Assembly: GCA_964544115.1 (NCBI GenBank)
Contig: CAZJBP010000053.1
Span: 1 to 21,442 of the forward strand
Source: CAZJBP01 sp964544115
Lineage (GTDB): Bacteria; Verrucomicrobiota; Kiritimatiellia; UBA8416; JADHWI01
Direction: 5' to 3'
Length of the DNA stretch: 21,442 nt
Positions within the stretch are counted from its first letter, which is position 1. Every line of letters starts with the position of its first letter. Shown here piece by piece: positions 6,699 to 14,122 of the stretch. The position numbers were made by a program, and so were the translations under genes. Below the pieces are notes generated by a model that did no database searches, was not told the origin of the DNA, and was given only the letters and a program-made list of their open reading frames with translations.

Positions 6699-7603
6699 CA
6701 GGCCGAGGTTCCGCGGTACTTGAGCTTCTCTCGCTGTTCGCGCTCGATCGTCTGCATGGCGGTCGGCTTCTCCCGCCACGCCAGCGCCACGGCCTCGATG
6801 TCGCGCACTAGCCGCGACAGGCCCTGGGGCTCGATCGAGGCCGCCTGGTCCGTCCCCTTCCACGTGCGGTCCAGCGTGAAGTGCCGCTCGATCCACGTGG
6901 CGCCCAGCGCGTACGCCACCACGTCCAGCGCGATGCCGAGGTGGTGCCCGCTGAAGCCAATGGCCGCCACGCGCGGCCCGTACGTCTCCCTGAGCCGCCG
7001 GATGTCCAGCAGCGTCACCTCGTGGTGCGGAACCGGATAGCCGCTTGTGCACGAATACAACACCAGCCGCGTGCGCGCCCCGCCGCGGCCCTCGAACAGC
7101 GCGACGCACGCCTCGATCTCCGCCGGCGTGCTCATCCCCGTGCTGACGTGCACCTCTCCGTCGTACTCGTCGCGCAGAATCTTCAGCACCGCCTCGTTCG
7201 TGTTCTGCGCGCTGGGCACCTTGATGAGCGCCGGTTTCAGGGCGGCGATCTCGCGGGCCGACGTCGTATCCCAGACCGAGGCGCTGTAGAGGATGCCGAC
7301 GGATTCGCAGAACGCCTTCAGCTCGGCATGCTGCTCCACCGTGAACTCCAGCGCCTCGCGGTGCTTGCCGTACGTCACCCCGAAGCTGTTGGCAGGGTTG
7401 GGGTGAGGGGCGGCGTACTGCTCCGGCGAGAGCAGCTCGGCGATGCAGCGCTTCTGGAACTTTGCCACGTGCGCGCCGTTGAGCTGCGCATGGCGGATCA
7501 GCTCGCGGGCAATATCCATGCGCCCCATGTGGTTGCACCCGATTTCCGCAATCACTTTGGCGGGCGAAATCGGCGGCGTCGGTTTTTCCCAAGGCAAATA
7601 CAT
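6698..7603 (-). CDS. neuB: NeuB-family nonulosonic acid (sialic acid/KDN) synthase, NANS-like, lacking the SAF domain
   Basis: Condenses PEP with a mannose-type sugar (ManNAc, ManNAc-6-phosphate or mannose-6-phosphate) to form a nine-carbon sialic-type acid. The TIM-barrel marks are clear: VIAEIGCNHMG (Glu20), GAHVAKFQK (Lys48), ALIKVPS (Lys128), VHVSTGM, YSCTSGYP, IGFSGHHLGIALDVVAYALG and ERHFTLDRTWKGTDQAASIE (His241). The SGH motif and the TWKG(S/T)D stretch are closer to animal NANS, which uses a 6-phosphorylated substrate, than to classical bacterial NeuB (SDH, PGPDH). The protein stops at 301 residues, where relatives continue for about 50-60 residues of antifreeze-like SAF domain. No SAF remnant appears in the downstream frame, which codes for the next gene. 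The ATG at 7603 has GGAG nine bases upstream and lies 6 nt after the preceding stop. Confidence 0.92.
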   Translation of the reverse strand: MYLPWEKPTPPISPAKVIAEIGCNHMGRMDIARELIRHAQLNGAHVAKFQKRCIAELLSPEQYAAPHPNPANSFGVTYGKHREALEFTVEQHAELKAFCESVGILYSASVWDTTSAREIAALKPALIKVPSAQNTNEAVLKILRDEYDGEVHVSTGMSTPAEIEACVALFEGRGGARTRLVLYSCTSGYPVPHHEVTLLDIRRLRETYGPRVAAIGFSGHHLGIALDVVAYALGATWIERHFTLDRTWKGTDQAASIEPQGLSRLVRDIEAVALAWREKPTAMQTIEREQREKLKYRGTSA

Positions 7604-7609
7604 GTTGGC

Positions 7610-8833
7610 TTACTCCATTCTCTCGTGCCCCAGCAGGGCCTCGGCAATTTCCCGCACCACGCCCTGCCCGCCGGCACTGCGGGTCCGTCCGTCGGCCAGC
7701 GCCGCCGCCGCCGGCTGCGCGTCGAGCGGCACGATCCCGATGCCGGCCAGCCGCAGGCAGCCCGCATCGTTCATGTCGTTGCCCACGTAGGCCACCTGCG
7801 CGGGATCAAGCCCCCACTCGCGGCACAGCGCCTTCAGGGTCTCCACCTTATCCGCCACTCCGTGGTGGCAAGGCAACTTCAACTTCTCGCAGCGGCGAGC
7901 CACCACTGGATTGGCCTCCGAGGATACGCAGGCCACCGGCACGCCCGCCTTGCGCAGACAGCCCACGCCCCATCCGTCGGACCGGTTGCACACCACGGAC
8001 TCGACGCCGGCGCTGTCCACGGTCACACGGTTGTCGGTCATGACGCCGTCGAAGTCAAACACCACTCCACGCACGCCGGACAGGTCGAGCTGCGACACCC
8101 ACGGCAGCGGGGCCACGGCCGCCGCGCACGCCGCATCCGCCGGGGGATACTGCCGGCGCAGCAGGGACTCGGCCAGCGCCAGGTCCTCGAAGGTGTCGAT
8201 CTCCAGCGTGCGGTCGGCGGGAATGGGGTGCAGGCCGATGCGGCCGAAGAACCGGTACTTGCGTTCCCGGAACGTTGAGCAGCGCAGGGCATACACCGCC
8301 CCGACCTCCAGGTACTGGTGCTCCCGCTCCTGTCGCATGAGGCGGTGCGATGCGTCGTGGTTGACGCCCTCGAACCCGCCGTCCGCGCGCCGCCGCCAGA
8401 CGAAGTAATGGAAGTCCGTGGCCGTCATCGCGCAGTCATGGCCGCCACCGAGGACCATGCGCACCGTCTGGTCGATGTCGTCCGGCGTGGTCAGCGGCGA
8501 CGTGCACTGCAGAAAGGCCACCACCTCGGGCAGCGGGTCGCCGCGCTGCTCCAGAACGTCCAGCGTGTGCAGCAGCGCGTCCTCCGAGCGCGACAGGCCG
8601 CCGGAAATCTCATCCGGCCGCCGGACCGTCTCCGCCCCGAACGCGGCGGCCACGGAGGCGATCTCGTCGTCGTCGGTCGACACGATGACCCGGTCCACGG
8701 TCTGCGCCGCGCGCGCCGCTTCGATCATCCACCCGAGCAGCGGCTTGCCGTGGACCCAGCGGACGTTCTTGCGTGGAATGCCCTTCGACCCGCCGCGCGC
8801 AGGAATGATTGCCCAACACCGATGTGCAGCCAT
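7610..8833 (-). CDS. neuA: Bifunctional CMP-nonulosonate cytidylyltransferase / KdsC-type HAD phosphatase
   Basis: A two-domain fusion of 407 residues. Residues about 6-230 form a CMP-sialic acid synthetase: IIPARGGSKGIPRKN (9-23) binds CTP, LQCTSPLT (108-115) follows, and EIDTFED (211-217) supplies the metal Asp. Residues about 250-405 form a HAD phosphatase of the KDO-8-phosphate type. All of its catalytic residues are present: VVFDFDGVMTD (Asp260, Asp262), the VSSEANP Ser, ADKVETL (Lys329) and GNDMNDAG (Asp353, Asp356). The likely job is to dephosphorylate a nonulosonate 9-phosphate and activate the product with CTP. Vertebrate CMAS has the same domain order. The gene lies 6 nt from both operon neighbours; the ATG at 8833 follows GGGAG with a 10-nt spacer. 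A KDO cytidylyltransferase role is less likely, given the NeuB partner next door. Confidence 0.93.
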   Translation of the reverse strand: MAAHRCWAIIPARGGSKGIPRKNVRWVHGKPLLGWMIEAARAAQTVDRVIVSTDDDEIASVAAAFGAETVRRPDEISGGLSRSEDALLHTLDVLEQRGDPLPEVVAFLQCTSPLTTPDDIDQTVRMVLGGGHDCAMTATDFHYFVWRRRADGGFEGVNHDASHRLMRQEREHQYLEVGAVYALRCSTFRERKYRFFGRIGLHPIPADRTLEIDTFEDLALAESLLRRQYPPADAACAAAVAPLPWVSQLDLSGVRGVVFDFDGVMTDNRVTVDSAGVESVVCNRSDGWGVGCLRKAGVPVACVSSEANPVVARRCEKLKLPCHHGVADKVETLKALCREWGLDPAQVAYVGNDMNDAGCLRLAGIGIVPLDAQPAAAALADGRTRSAGGQGVVREIAEALLGHERME

Positions 8834-8839
8834 ACGTTG

Positions 8840-10126
8840 CTAACTCCCGCTCCGGGGTGAATGGCGCAGAGCGTAGTACAGCACCCCGGCGTTGACAAGA
8901 AACGCCGACACGGCCATCCCGGCGCTGAACCCCCACCCGAACGAGGCGAGTCCATGCCCGCGGTTGAACAGCCACAGGCTGGCCTGCGCCTGCACCGCCA
9001 CGCCCGCCAGGAACATCCAGATGAGCTGCCGCTGTCGCCCCACCGCGACGTAAAACACGTAGGACCCGGTCGCGGCGGTCAGCACCATGCCCGGCAGCGT
9101 GGCGCGGGCCGCCGCCACGCCCGGCATGTAGCTCGGAAGCACCCACGCCGTAACCGGCTCGATCAACACCCACCCGGCGACGCCGGCCGCCGTGCAGATC
9201 GCCATCGCGGCGGCCAGCGGCCCGCCCACGGCGCGCGCCACCTCGCGGAGCTCGCCGCCGGTGCGGCCATGCAGTTCGCCCAGCCGCGGCAGCAGCACGC
9301 GGCCGATCGAGTACTGCACGATGCGCACGAGCTGGACGATGTTCATGGCGATGACGAAATAGCCCATGTCCACGTCGGTCATCAGGGCCCCGACCAGCGT
9401 GCGGCTCAACCCGTACGAGAAGATCAGCAGGAAGTTGGCCACCATCACCGGCAGCCCTTCGACGGCCAGATCCCGCAGCAGGGCCCAGTCCCGCAGGCGG
9501 GGCCGATGGAACAGGCCGCTGACGCGCCACACCAGCAGCGCCGGCAGCAGCACCGTCAGCAGCGCCCGCAGCGTCAGGCCGCCGATGCCGCACCAGGCCA
9601 GCGGCAGCAGGACCCACACGCACACGCCTTCGATGAGGAACAGCCGCCCGAGAAGGCCAAACCGCTTCTCCGTCCCCAGCAGCGACATCACGAACGCCTG
9701 CCACTGCGAGCCGGCGGCCAGCAGGCCGGCCGCCAGCCAGCGGAGCGAGTCCATCGGGCTGCTCCGCAGCGTGACCAGCGCCGCTATCGCGCCGGCGACC
9801 ACGCACACGGCCATCGCGGCCACATTCACGGCTGACGCCGCGGACCAGACGGGGTCCACCTGGTCCAACCGGCCCTGGCCGCGGAGAATGGGCACGCGCC
9901 GCTCGGCGCCGTTGACAACGCCCAGAGACAGCCACGTGGCATAGACCGGAAAGATGCCCAGCCAGGCCACGAACCCCATCGGGCCGGGGCCGGCCACGCG
10001 GGCGACAATCAGCGAGGCGACGGTCCGCAGCACGAGCGACCACATCCGCGACCCCATGATCCCGGACATGTTGCGCACGGCCCGCGCCGTCGCCTGCTTC
10101 CGCTCGCCGTGATCCGTCGCTTCCAT
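8840..10126 (-). CDS. Polysaccharide flippase, Wzx/MATE-like membrane protein
   Basis: A polytopic inner-membrane protein of 428 residues with roughly 12 hydrophobic segments. It resembles the oligosaccharide flippases (Wzx/RfbX/MurJ superfamily) that move undecaprenol-linked glycans across the membrane. The N-terminal NMSGIMGSRMWSLVLRTVAS followed by LIVARVAGPGPMGFVAWLG has the typical first-two-helix pattern (conserved small residues and an F/Y-x-x-W segment), and a second half-repeat begins near VEGLPVMVANFLLIFSYGLS. The frame stays open upstream to a GTG at 10198, but a putative -10 (TAGGGT) touches that codon, so the ATG at 10126 is preferred. It is the first gene of the nonulosonic-acid operon and ends 6 nt before neuA, so its cargo is probably a glycan carrying that sugar. 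No membrane-topology program was run. Confidence 0.85.
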   Translation of the reverse strand: MEATDHGERKQATARAVRNMSGIMGSRMWSLVLRTVASLIVARVAGPGPMGFVAWLGIFPVYATWLSLGVVNGAERRVPILRGQGRLDQVDPVWSAASAVNVAAMAVCVVAGAIAALVTLRSSPMDSLRWLAAGLLAAGSQWQAFVMSLLGTEKRFGLLGRLFLIEGVCVWVLLPLAWCGIGGLTLRALLTVLLPALLVWRVSGLFHRPRLRDWALLRDLAVEGLPVMVANFLLIFSYGLSRTLVGALMTDVDMGYFVIAMNIVQLVRIVQYSIGRVLLPRLGELHGRTGGELREVARAVGGPLAAAMAICTAAGVAGWVLIEPVTAWVLPSYMPGVAAARATLPGMVLTAATGSYVFYVAVGRQRQLIWMFLAGVAVQAQASLWLFNRGHGLASFGWGFSAGMAVSAFLVNAGVLYYALRHSPRSGS

Positions 10127-10198
10127 CCGCTCTTTCCGGAGCCCTTGACGCCCCTGGTGACCGCATGCCGCCGTCCGGCGACGGTGCGATTGCCTCAC

Positions 10199-10228
10199 AC
10201 CCTACCAGCATTGCCCGGCCCGCGGCAA
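10199..10228 (-). promoter_or_regulatory. Putative sigma-70-type promoter of the flippase-neuA-neuB operon
   Basis: Read on the minus strand, TTGCCG (10223-10228), an 18-nt spacer and TAGGGT (10199-10204) form a plausible -35/-10 pair about 70 nt before the ATG at 10126. It lies in the 217-nt gap between the divergent operon and the plus-strand GT-C gene. Both hexamers are imperfect, so this is a suggestion only. No convincing promoter was found for the plus-strand gene in the same gap. Confidence 0.3.
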
Positions 10229-10343
10229 CGGTCGTGCGCAAAGGGACGGAACCGATCAGTGAGCACGGGCGGCTCCATGCCGGTGTAGTCGCTCAACAAA
10301 AGCGCTTGCTTGCCTCGCGGGCGCGAAGTAACTACTCAGGGGC

Positions 10344-12833
10344 ATGGACCTTGACGTGCCCCAGAATTCCAGCCCGTGGGCCCGCATCGCCGGGGCGCTG
10401 GCCCTGGCTGCGTGTGCCGGCTATGCCGCCGCGGCCCTCATCCTGGCGCCGGTCATCCGGGTCACGCTGGACAGCGGGTACGAGGTCGTGGTCTTCCGGT
10501 CCCCCTTCGTGCAATCCATTCGTTGGGCGCTCGTGGGCCTCGGCGCCATCCTCGCCGGCGCGAGCGGGCTTCTAAGCCGCAGGCGCGCCATGCTCGAGGT
10601 GCGCTGGCTGCGCGCCCTGGCTCCACTGGCGTGGCTGCCCGCGGCCGGCGTGTTGGCCCTGACCTCGGACCTGATCCCGCCGGTGTGGACGGCCTGCGTG
10701 GTGTTCATCGTGGCCGCCGCGGCCGCCGGCGTGCTCAGCCGGCTGCTCGGCGCCTGGTTCGACCGGCCCGAGGCGGCGGGGAGAGGCTTCGAATGGACGC
10801 TGCCCATCCTGGTCGGCTCAACGCTGGCCTATGCGACGCTGGGCACGTACCTGGCCCGGACCGTCGGCGAGCACCTGGGGGATGAGGGGCATTACCTCAC
10901 CCAGGCCCAGAGCCTCTACGAGGACCACGACCTCGACCTGCAGAATGACGTCATGGTGAAGAGCGATCGGCCGCCGGCCAAGAAGTTCGCCCGCAAATAC
11001 ACGCACATCTCGAAGGCCTCCCGCAACGGCCACTGGTATAGCTATCACCCGTACGGGCTGCCCTTCCTGCTGGCGCCCGGATGGGGCCTGGGAGTGACGT
11101 TCCGTTATCTCGTCCTCGGCTTCCTGGGGGGGCTGGCCAACGCCGGCGCCTACGCGCTGGCCCGCGCGTGCGGGGCCGGACGGCGCTCGGCCCTCGCCGC
11201 GACCCTCAGCCTCGGCGTCACGTTCACCTGGGCGGTCTACGCGGCCCGCGCGCTGCCCGAAACGCTCGGCGCCGCGCTGCTGGCGTGGCTGTTCTGGAGC
11301 GTCGTGCGGCAGCGCGAGCGGCCGTGGCTGACCGCCGTCGTCGGCGCGGCCTGCGCGGGCCTGATGGTGGTGAGCCACGAGCGGTTCATTCCGCTCAGCC
11401 TGATGGGGTTCGGGTTCTACGGGCTGTTCGGCCTGGGCATGGAGGGGCGCTGGCCGGCGAAGATCGGGCGGCTGTCCGCGTTCACAGCGATGACCTTCGC
11501 GGGATTCGGGGTCTACGTGGCGTCACAATTCCTGCTGTACCGCGGCGGCCTGAAGGTGCCGCCGGGCAATGTGCTGCTCGCCTATCCGGCCGGCATGTGG
11601 GGCGCCTTCGCGGATGAGCGGGGGCTCGCGTCTCTCATGCCCTCGGCGGTCTGGTTTGCGGCGGCGATGCTGTGGTGGCCGCTGCGCCGGCGGGCCGATG
11701 CGCCGGTGGCCGCGGCCCTGATGACCACGGTGGCCGTGGCCGTGGTCACGGGCTGCAGCAACAGCTTCTACACCGGCGGGTCCTGCGTCCCGGGTCGCTA
11801 CCTCGTCGCCGTCCTGCCGCTGGCGGTGCCGGCCGTGGCCCACATGCTGGAGGCGACCCACGCGCCGGCTCGCACGTGGCTGCTGTTCCTGACCCTGGTC
11901 TCGACCGCGTGGCTGGTGCTGACCTGCGTGTTCCTCGAACCGATCGGCCGCGGGTTCATCCTGCCGATGCACAACCTCACCAAGGTCCACCCCTACCTTG
12001 CCGGGCTGGTGCTGCCGCACGCCTCCTTCCGCTATGCCTGTCCGCCCGACGCGCGGCTGTTCACGACGCTCATGGTCGTCGGCGCCACGGTGGCCACGAT
12101 GGTCGTGTTTGCCGCGCCGCGGCGCCTGGCGGGCATGGTCACGGCGCTGGCCGCGACGGCCGTCGCCGCGCTGGTCGCCCTGGCCGAGGTCTCGGAAGAG
12201 AACCGCTTCGGCGACGTGCGGATCCCGGCCGACGTGCTGGCCCGCCACCTGCCCCGGACCGGGGACGCGAAGCCGGTCATTCAGGTACCGGGTGCGACCG
12301 GCGACACGCTGCTGCGCATCCTGCGCGTCCCGTTCGCCGGCACCGTCCGCGGGCGCGACCGGGTGGGCGTAACCACGCGCGACCTCGGCGTCCCGCGCGA
12401 CAACATGATCCTCTCGCAGCCGCGGATGGACAGCAACGACTGGGCGGGACGCGGCTACCGCTGGGCCACGCTCAACCGCCCCGCGCCGCCGCAGGCCGGC
12501 CCGCAGCTCCTGCACATCGACGGCGCGGTCGATGGCGCCGCCACGGTCGTGCTCGCGCTGCGCGAGGGGGCGAGGACGATTTTTGAGGGGGCGCTGCCGG
12601 TGCGCGCCGACGGCACGGTCGGCGCGGACATACTGCTGCGGTGCAACGGCCGCCGGGGAGACTTCTATCTCCTGGCGCGACTCGAGGGCGAGGGCACGTT
12701 CCGCACGGGCGAGCTCTATTGGACGCCCTGGTCCGACGCGCTGGCCGAGTCGGCCGGCGCCACGCTGCCCGCGGACACGATCCGGACCGACATGATAAAG
12801 AGGACCGACACCAGCGCGACGGTCGCCCCGTAG
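10344..12833 (+). CDS. Large membrane protein, putative GT-C glycosyltransferase (ArnT/PMT-like)
   Basis: An 829-residue protein with about a dozen hydrophobic segments in its first 600 residues and a soluble C-terminal region of about 200 residues. The loop HLGDEGHYLTQAQSLYEDHD near residues 177-196 has the acidic pair (Asp180, Glu181) and following Tyr typical of the first periplasmic loop in GT-C enzymes, which use polyprenyl-phosphate sugars. A glycan or lipid modification role on the outer face of the membrane is likely; substrate and acceptor cannot be read from the sequence. The ATG is preceded by CAGGGG only one base away, a poor ribosome site, so the start is uncertain. The last 118 nt (12716-12833) are shared, on the opposite strand, with the end of the converging membrane-protein gene. 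Confidence 0.7.
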   Translation: MDLDVPQNSSPWARIAGALALAACAGYAAAALILAPVIRVTLDSGYEVVVFRSPFVQSIRWALVGLGAILAGASGLLSRRRAMLEVRWLRALAPLAWLPAAGVLALTSDLIPPVWTACVVFIVAAAAAGVLSRLLGAWFDRPEAAGRGFEWTLPILVGSTLAYATLGTYLARTVGEHLGDEGHYLTQAQSLYEDHDLDLQNDVMVKSDRPPAKKFARKYTHISKASRNGHWYSYHPYGLPFLLAPGWGLGVTFRYLVLGFLGGLANAGAYALARACGAGRRSALAATLSLGVTFTWAVYAARALPETLGAALLAWLFWSVVRQRERPWLTAVVGAACAGLMVVSHERFIPLSLMGFGFYGLFGLGMEGRWPAKIGRLSAFTAMTFAGFGVYVASQFLLYRGGLKVPPGNVLLAYPAGMWGAFADERGLASLMPSAVWFAAAMLWWPLRRRADAPVAAALMTTVAVAVVTGCSNSFYTGGSCVPGRYLVAVLPLAVPAVAHMLEATHAPARTWLLFLTLVSTAWLVLTCVFLEPIGRGFILPMHNLTKVHPYLAGLVLPHASFRYACPPDARLFTTLMVVGATVATMVVFAAPRRLAGMVTALAATAVAALVALAEVSEENRFGDVRIPADVLARHLPRTGDAKPVIQVPGATGDTLLRILRVPFAGTVRGRDRVGVTTRDLGVPRDNMILSQPRMDSNDWAGRGYRWATLNRPAPPQAGPQLLHIDGAVDGAATVVLALREGARTIFEGALPVRADGTVGADILLRCNGRRGDFYLLARLEGEGTFRTGELYWTPWSDALAESAGATLPADTIRTDMIKRTDTSATVAP

Positions 12834-14122
12834 GCCGCAACCGGCCAGCCCGTCAGCAGGCCGCGCGTCAGCCGATGGTATTCCACGATCGCGTGAACCG
12901 TCACCACCGCAGCGGGCAGCAACAACCGCGCGACATCGGGATAGCGGCTGCTCCGGGCCAGACGTTCGCCGGCCATCGCCAGCGCAACCCCCGCGAGAGG
13001 GCAGAGGACGATGTACAACTCGGCCCAGATGTAGCGCTTGGTGTAGCACAGCGAGGCATAGGTCTGGGCGAACGTGCAGGCAGCCAGCACGCCGGCAAAC
13101 AGAACGGCTTTCAGCCTGTCCGATGCCGAACCGCGGCGGACGACCAGCCACGCGCCGACGGCGGCCAGCGGCACAATCCACCCGAAGTGCCGCCAGAGAA
13201 CCCCCGGCATGTATCGCAGGACGTCCAGCGCCCCCTCGAATAGCCGCCCGATCCGGCCGCCGCCCAGATCCTCCAGCACCCAGACGCCCTGGCGGTAGCG
13301 CCCCATCTCGATGTTGGCATAGGGAATTCCCGCCCAGTGGATGAGCACCCGCCACAGCGCATAGGCCCATGGCAGGCCGGCCGCATACGCCAGAGCCGAG
13401 CGCCACGTCCGCAGCAGAAGAAAGACGGCGAACAGCGACGCCGCCACGGCCACGTTTTGCTTCGTCATGTAAAACACGCCGAACAAGACGCCCCACCCGA
13501 AGGCGGCAGCCCATCCGCGGCGGTCATCGCTCCGGCCGTCCTGCCCGCCGCGCACGGCCAGCCACAGGAGCAACGCCGCGGGCAGGTGAATGTAGATATG
13601 CGTCAGGCACTCCGCCGCGTACCGATGCATAAACCTCAGCGACAGCAGCAGCAGGACGGCGATCGACGCCGCATCGGGGCCGAACCAGCGGCGCGTGGCG
13701 TCGAAAAGCAGCGCAACCGTCGCAATGAGGCAGGCGGCATTGATGCCGATCAGGCACCAGGCGGCTACGCGCGTCTGGTCGTTGCGGCTGGACCTGTCAT
13801 CAATGGCAAAGGGCTCCACGCAGCGATAGATCAGGCTCCCCACCCCGCTATACACCGGGCGGTTACGCCGCATGCGCGACCGTCCCTCCAACTGCCGGGG
13901 AAAATCGCGCGCACTCTCCATCTCGACGCGCGCGTCCTGGTGCCACTGCAGGCCGATGTCGTTGCCCCGGATGAGGCGCAGCGTTCCCAGTTGAGGCGTT
14001 TCGTTATGGGCGTAGTTCGGCAGAAAGATGCCGTGGACGACAACCAGACCGGTCAGGATCACCGCAGCGGCCAGGCCAAGGCGTTGCGGCGTAATCCTGG
14101 ACATCCTGTCAATCCTGCCCAT
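12716..14122 (-). CDS. Polytopic membrane protein, putative GT-C-type glycosyltransferase
   Basis: A 468-residue protein with about ten hydrophobic segments. The first helix (LGLAAAVILTGLVVVHGIFL) is followed by a large extracytoplasmic loop containing HNETPQLGTLRLIRGNDIG and then GVGSLIYRCVEPF. This layout resembles dolichyl/polyprenyl-phosphate-sugar transferases of the GT39 type, although the catalytic acidic residue is less obvious than in its neighbours. The frame is open to 14281, but the ATG at 14122 follows AGGGAAGGCG and overlaps the end of the upstream gene by 14 nt, so translational coupling is likely. An ATG at 14104 is an alternative. Its 3' end overlaps the opposite-strand gene by 118 nt, and that overlap encodes its last hydrophobic helix. 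The enzymatic role is inferred from topology only. Confidence 0.65.
   Translation of the reverse strand: MGRIDRMSRITPQRLGLAAAVILTGLVVVHGIFLPNYAHNETPQLGTLRLIRGNDIGLQWHQDARVEMESARDFPRQLEGRSRMRRNRPVYSGVGSLIYRCVEPFAIDDRSSRNDQTRVAAWCLIGINAACLIATVALLFDATRRWFGPDAASIAVLLLLSLRFMHRYAAECLTHIYIHLPAALLLWLAVRGGQDGRSDDRRGWAAAFGWGVLFGVFYMTKQNVAVAASLFAVFLLLRTWRSALAYAAGLPWAYALWRVLIHWAGIPYANIEMGRYRQGVWVLEDLGGGRIGRLFEGALDVLRYMPGVLWRHFGWIVPLAAVGAWLVVRRGSASDRLKAVLFAGVLAACTFAQTYASLCYTKRYIWAELYIVLCPLAGVALAMAGERLARSSRYPDVARLLLPAAVVTVHAIVEYHRLTRGLLTGWPVAAYGATVALVSVLFIMSVRIVSAGSVAPADSASASDQGVQ

Noticed and set aside
6699..7592. Upstream extension of the pyruvyl-transferase-like frame through neuB
   Set aside because: The extension lies out of frame across the clear NeuB gene; the ATG at 6698 overlaps the NeuB stop and gives a normal family length.
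8610..10241. A 543-codon open frame on the minus strand across the flippase and neuA
   Set aside because: It overlaps two recognisable proteins in another frame and has the Arg/Gly/Ala-rich look of a shadow.
10306..10334. TTGCTT, 17 nt, TAACTA as a promoter for the plus-strand GT-C gene
   Set aside because: The -10 lacks the final T and it would leave almost no leader; too weak to list.
11523..13514. A 663-codon minus-strand open frame spanning the convergent overlap
   Set aside because: Both overlapped genes have coherent membrane topologies; this frame is Arg/His/Gly-rich with no family resemblance.
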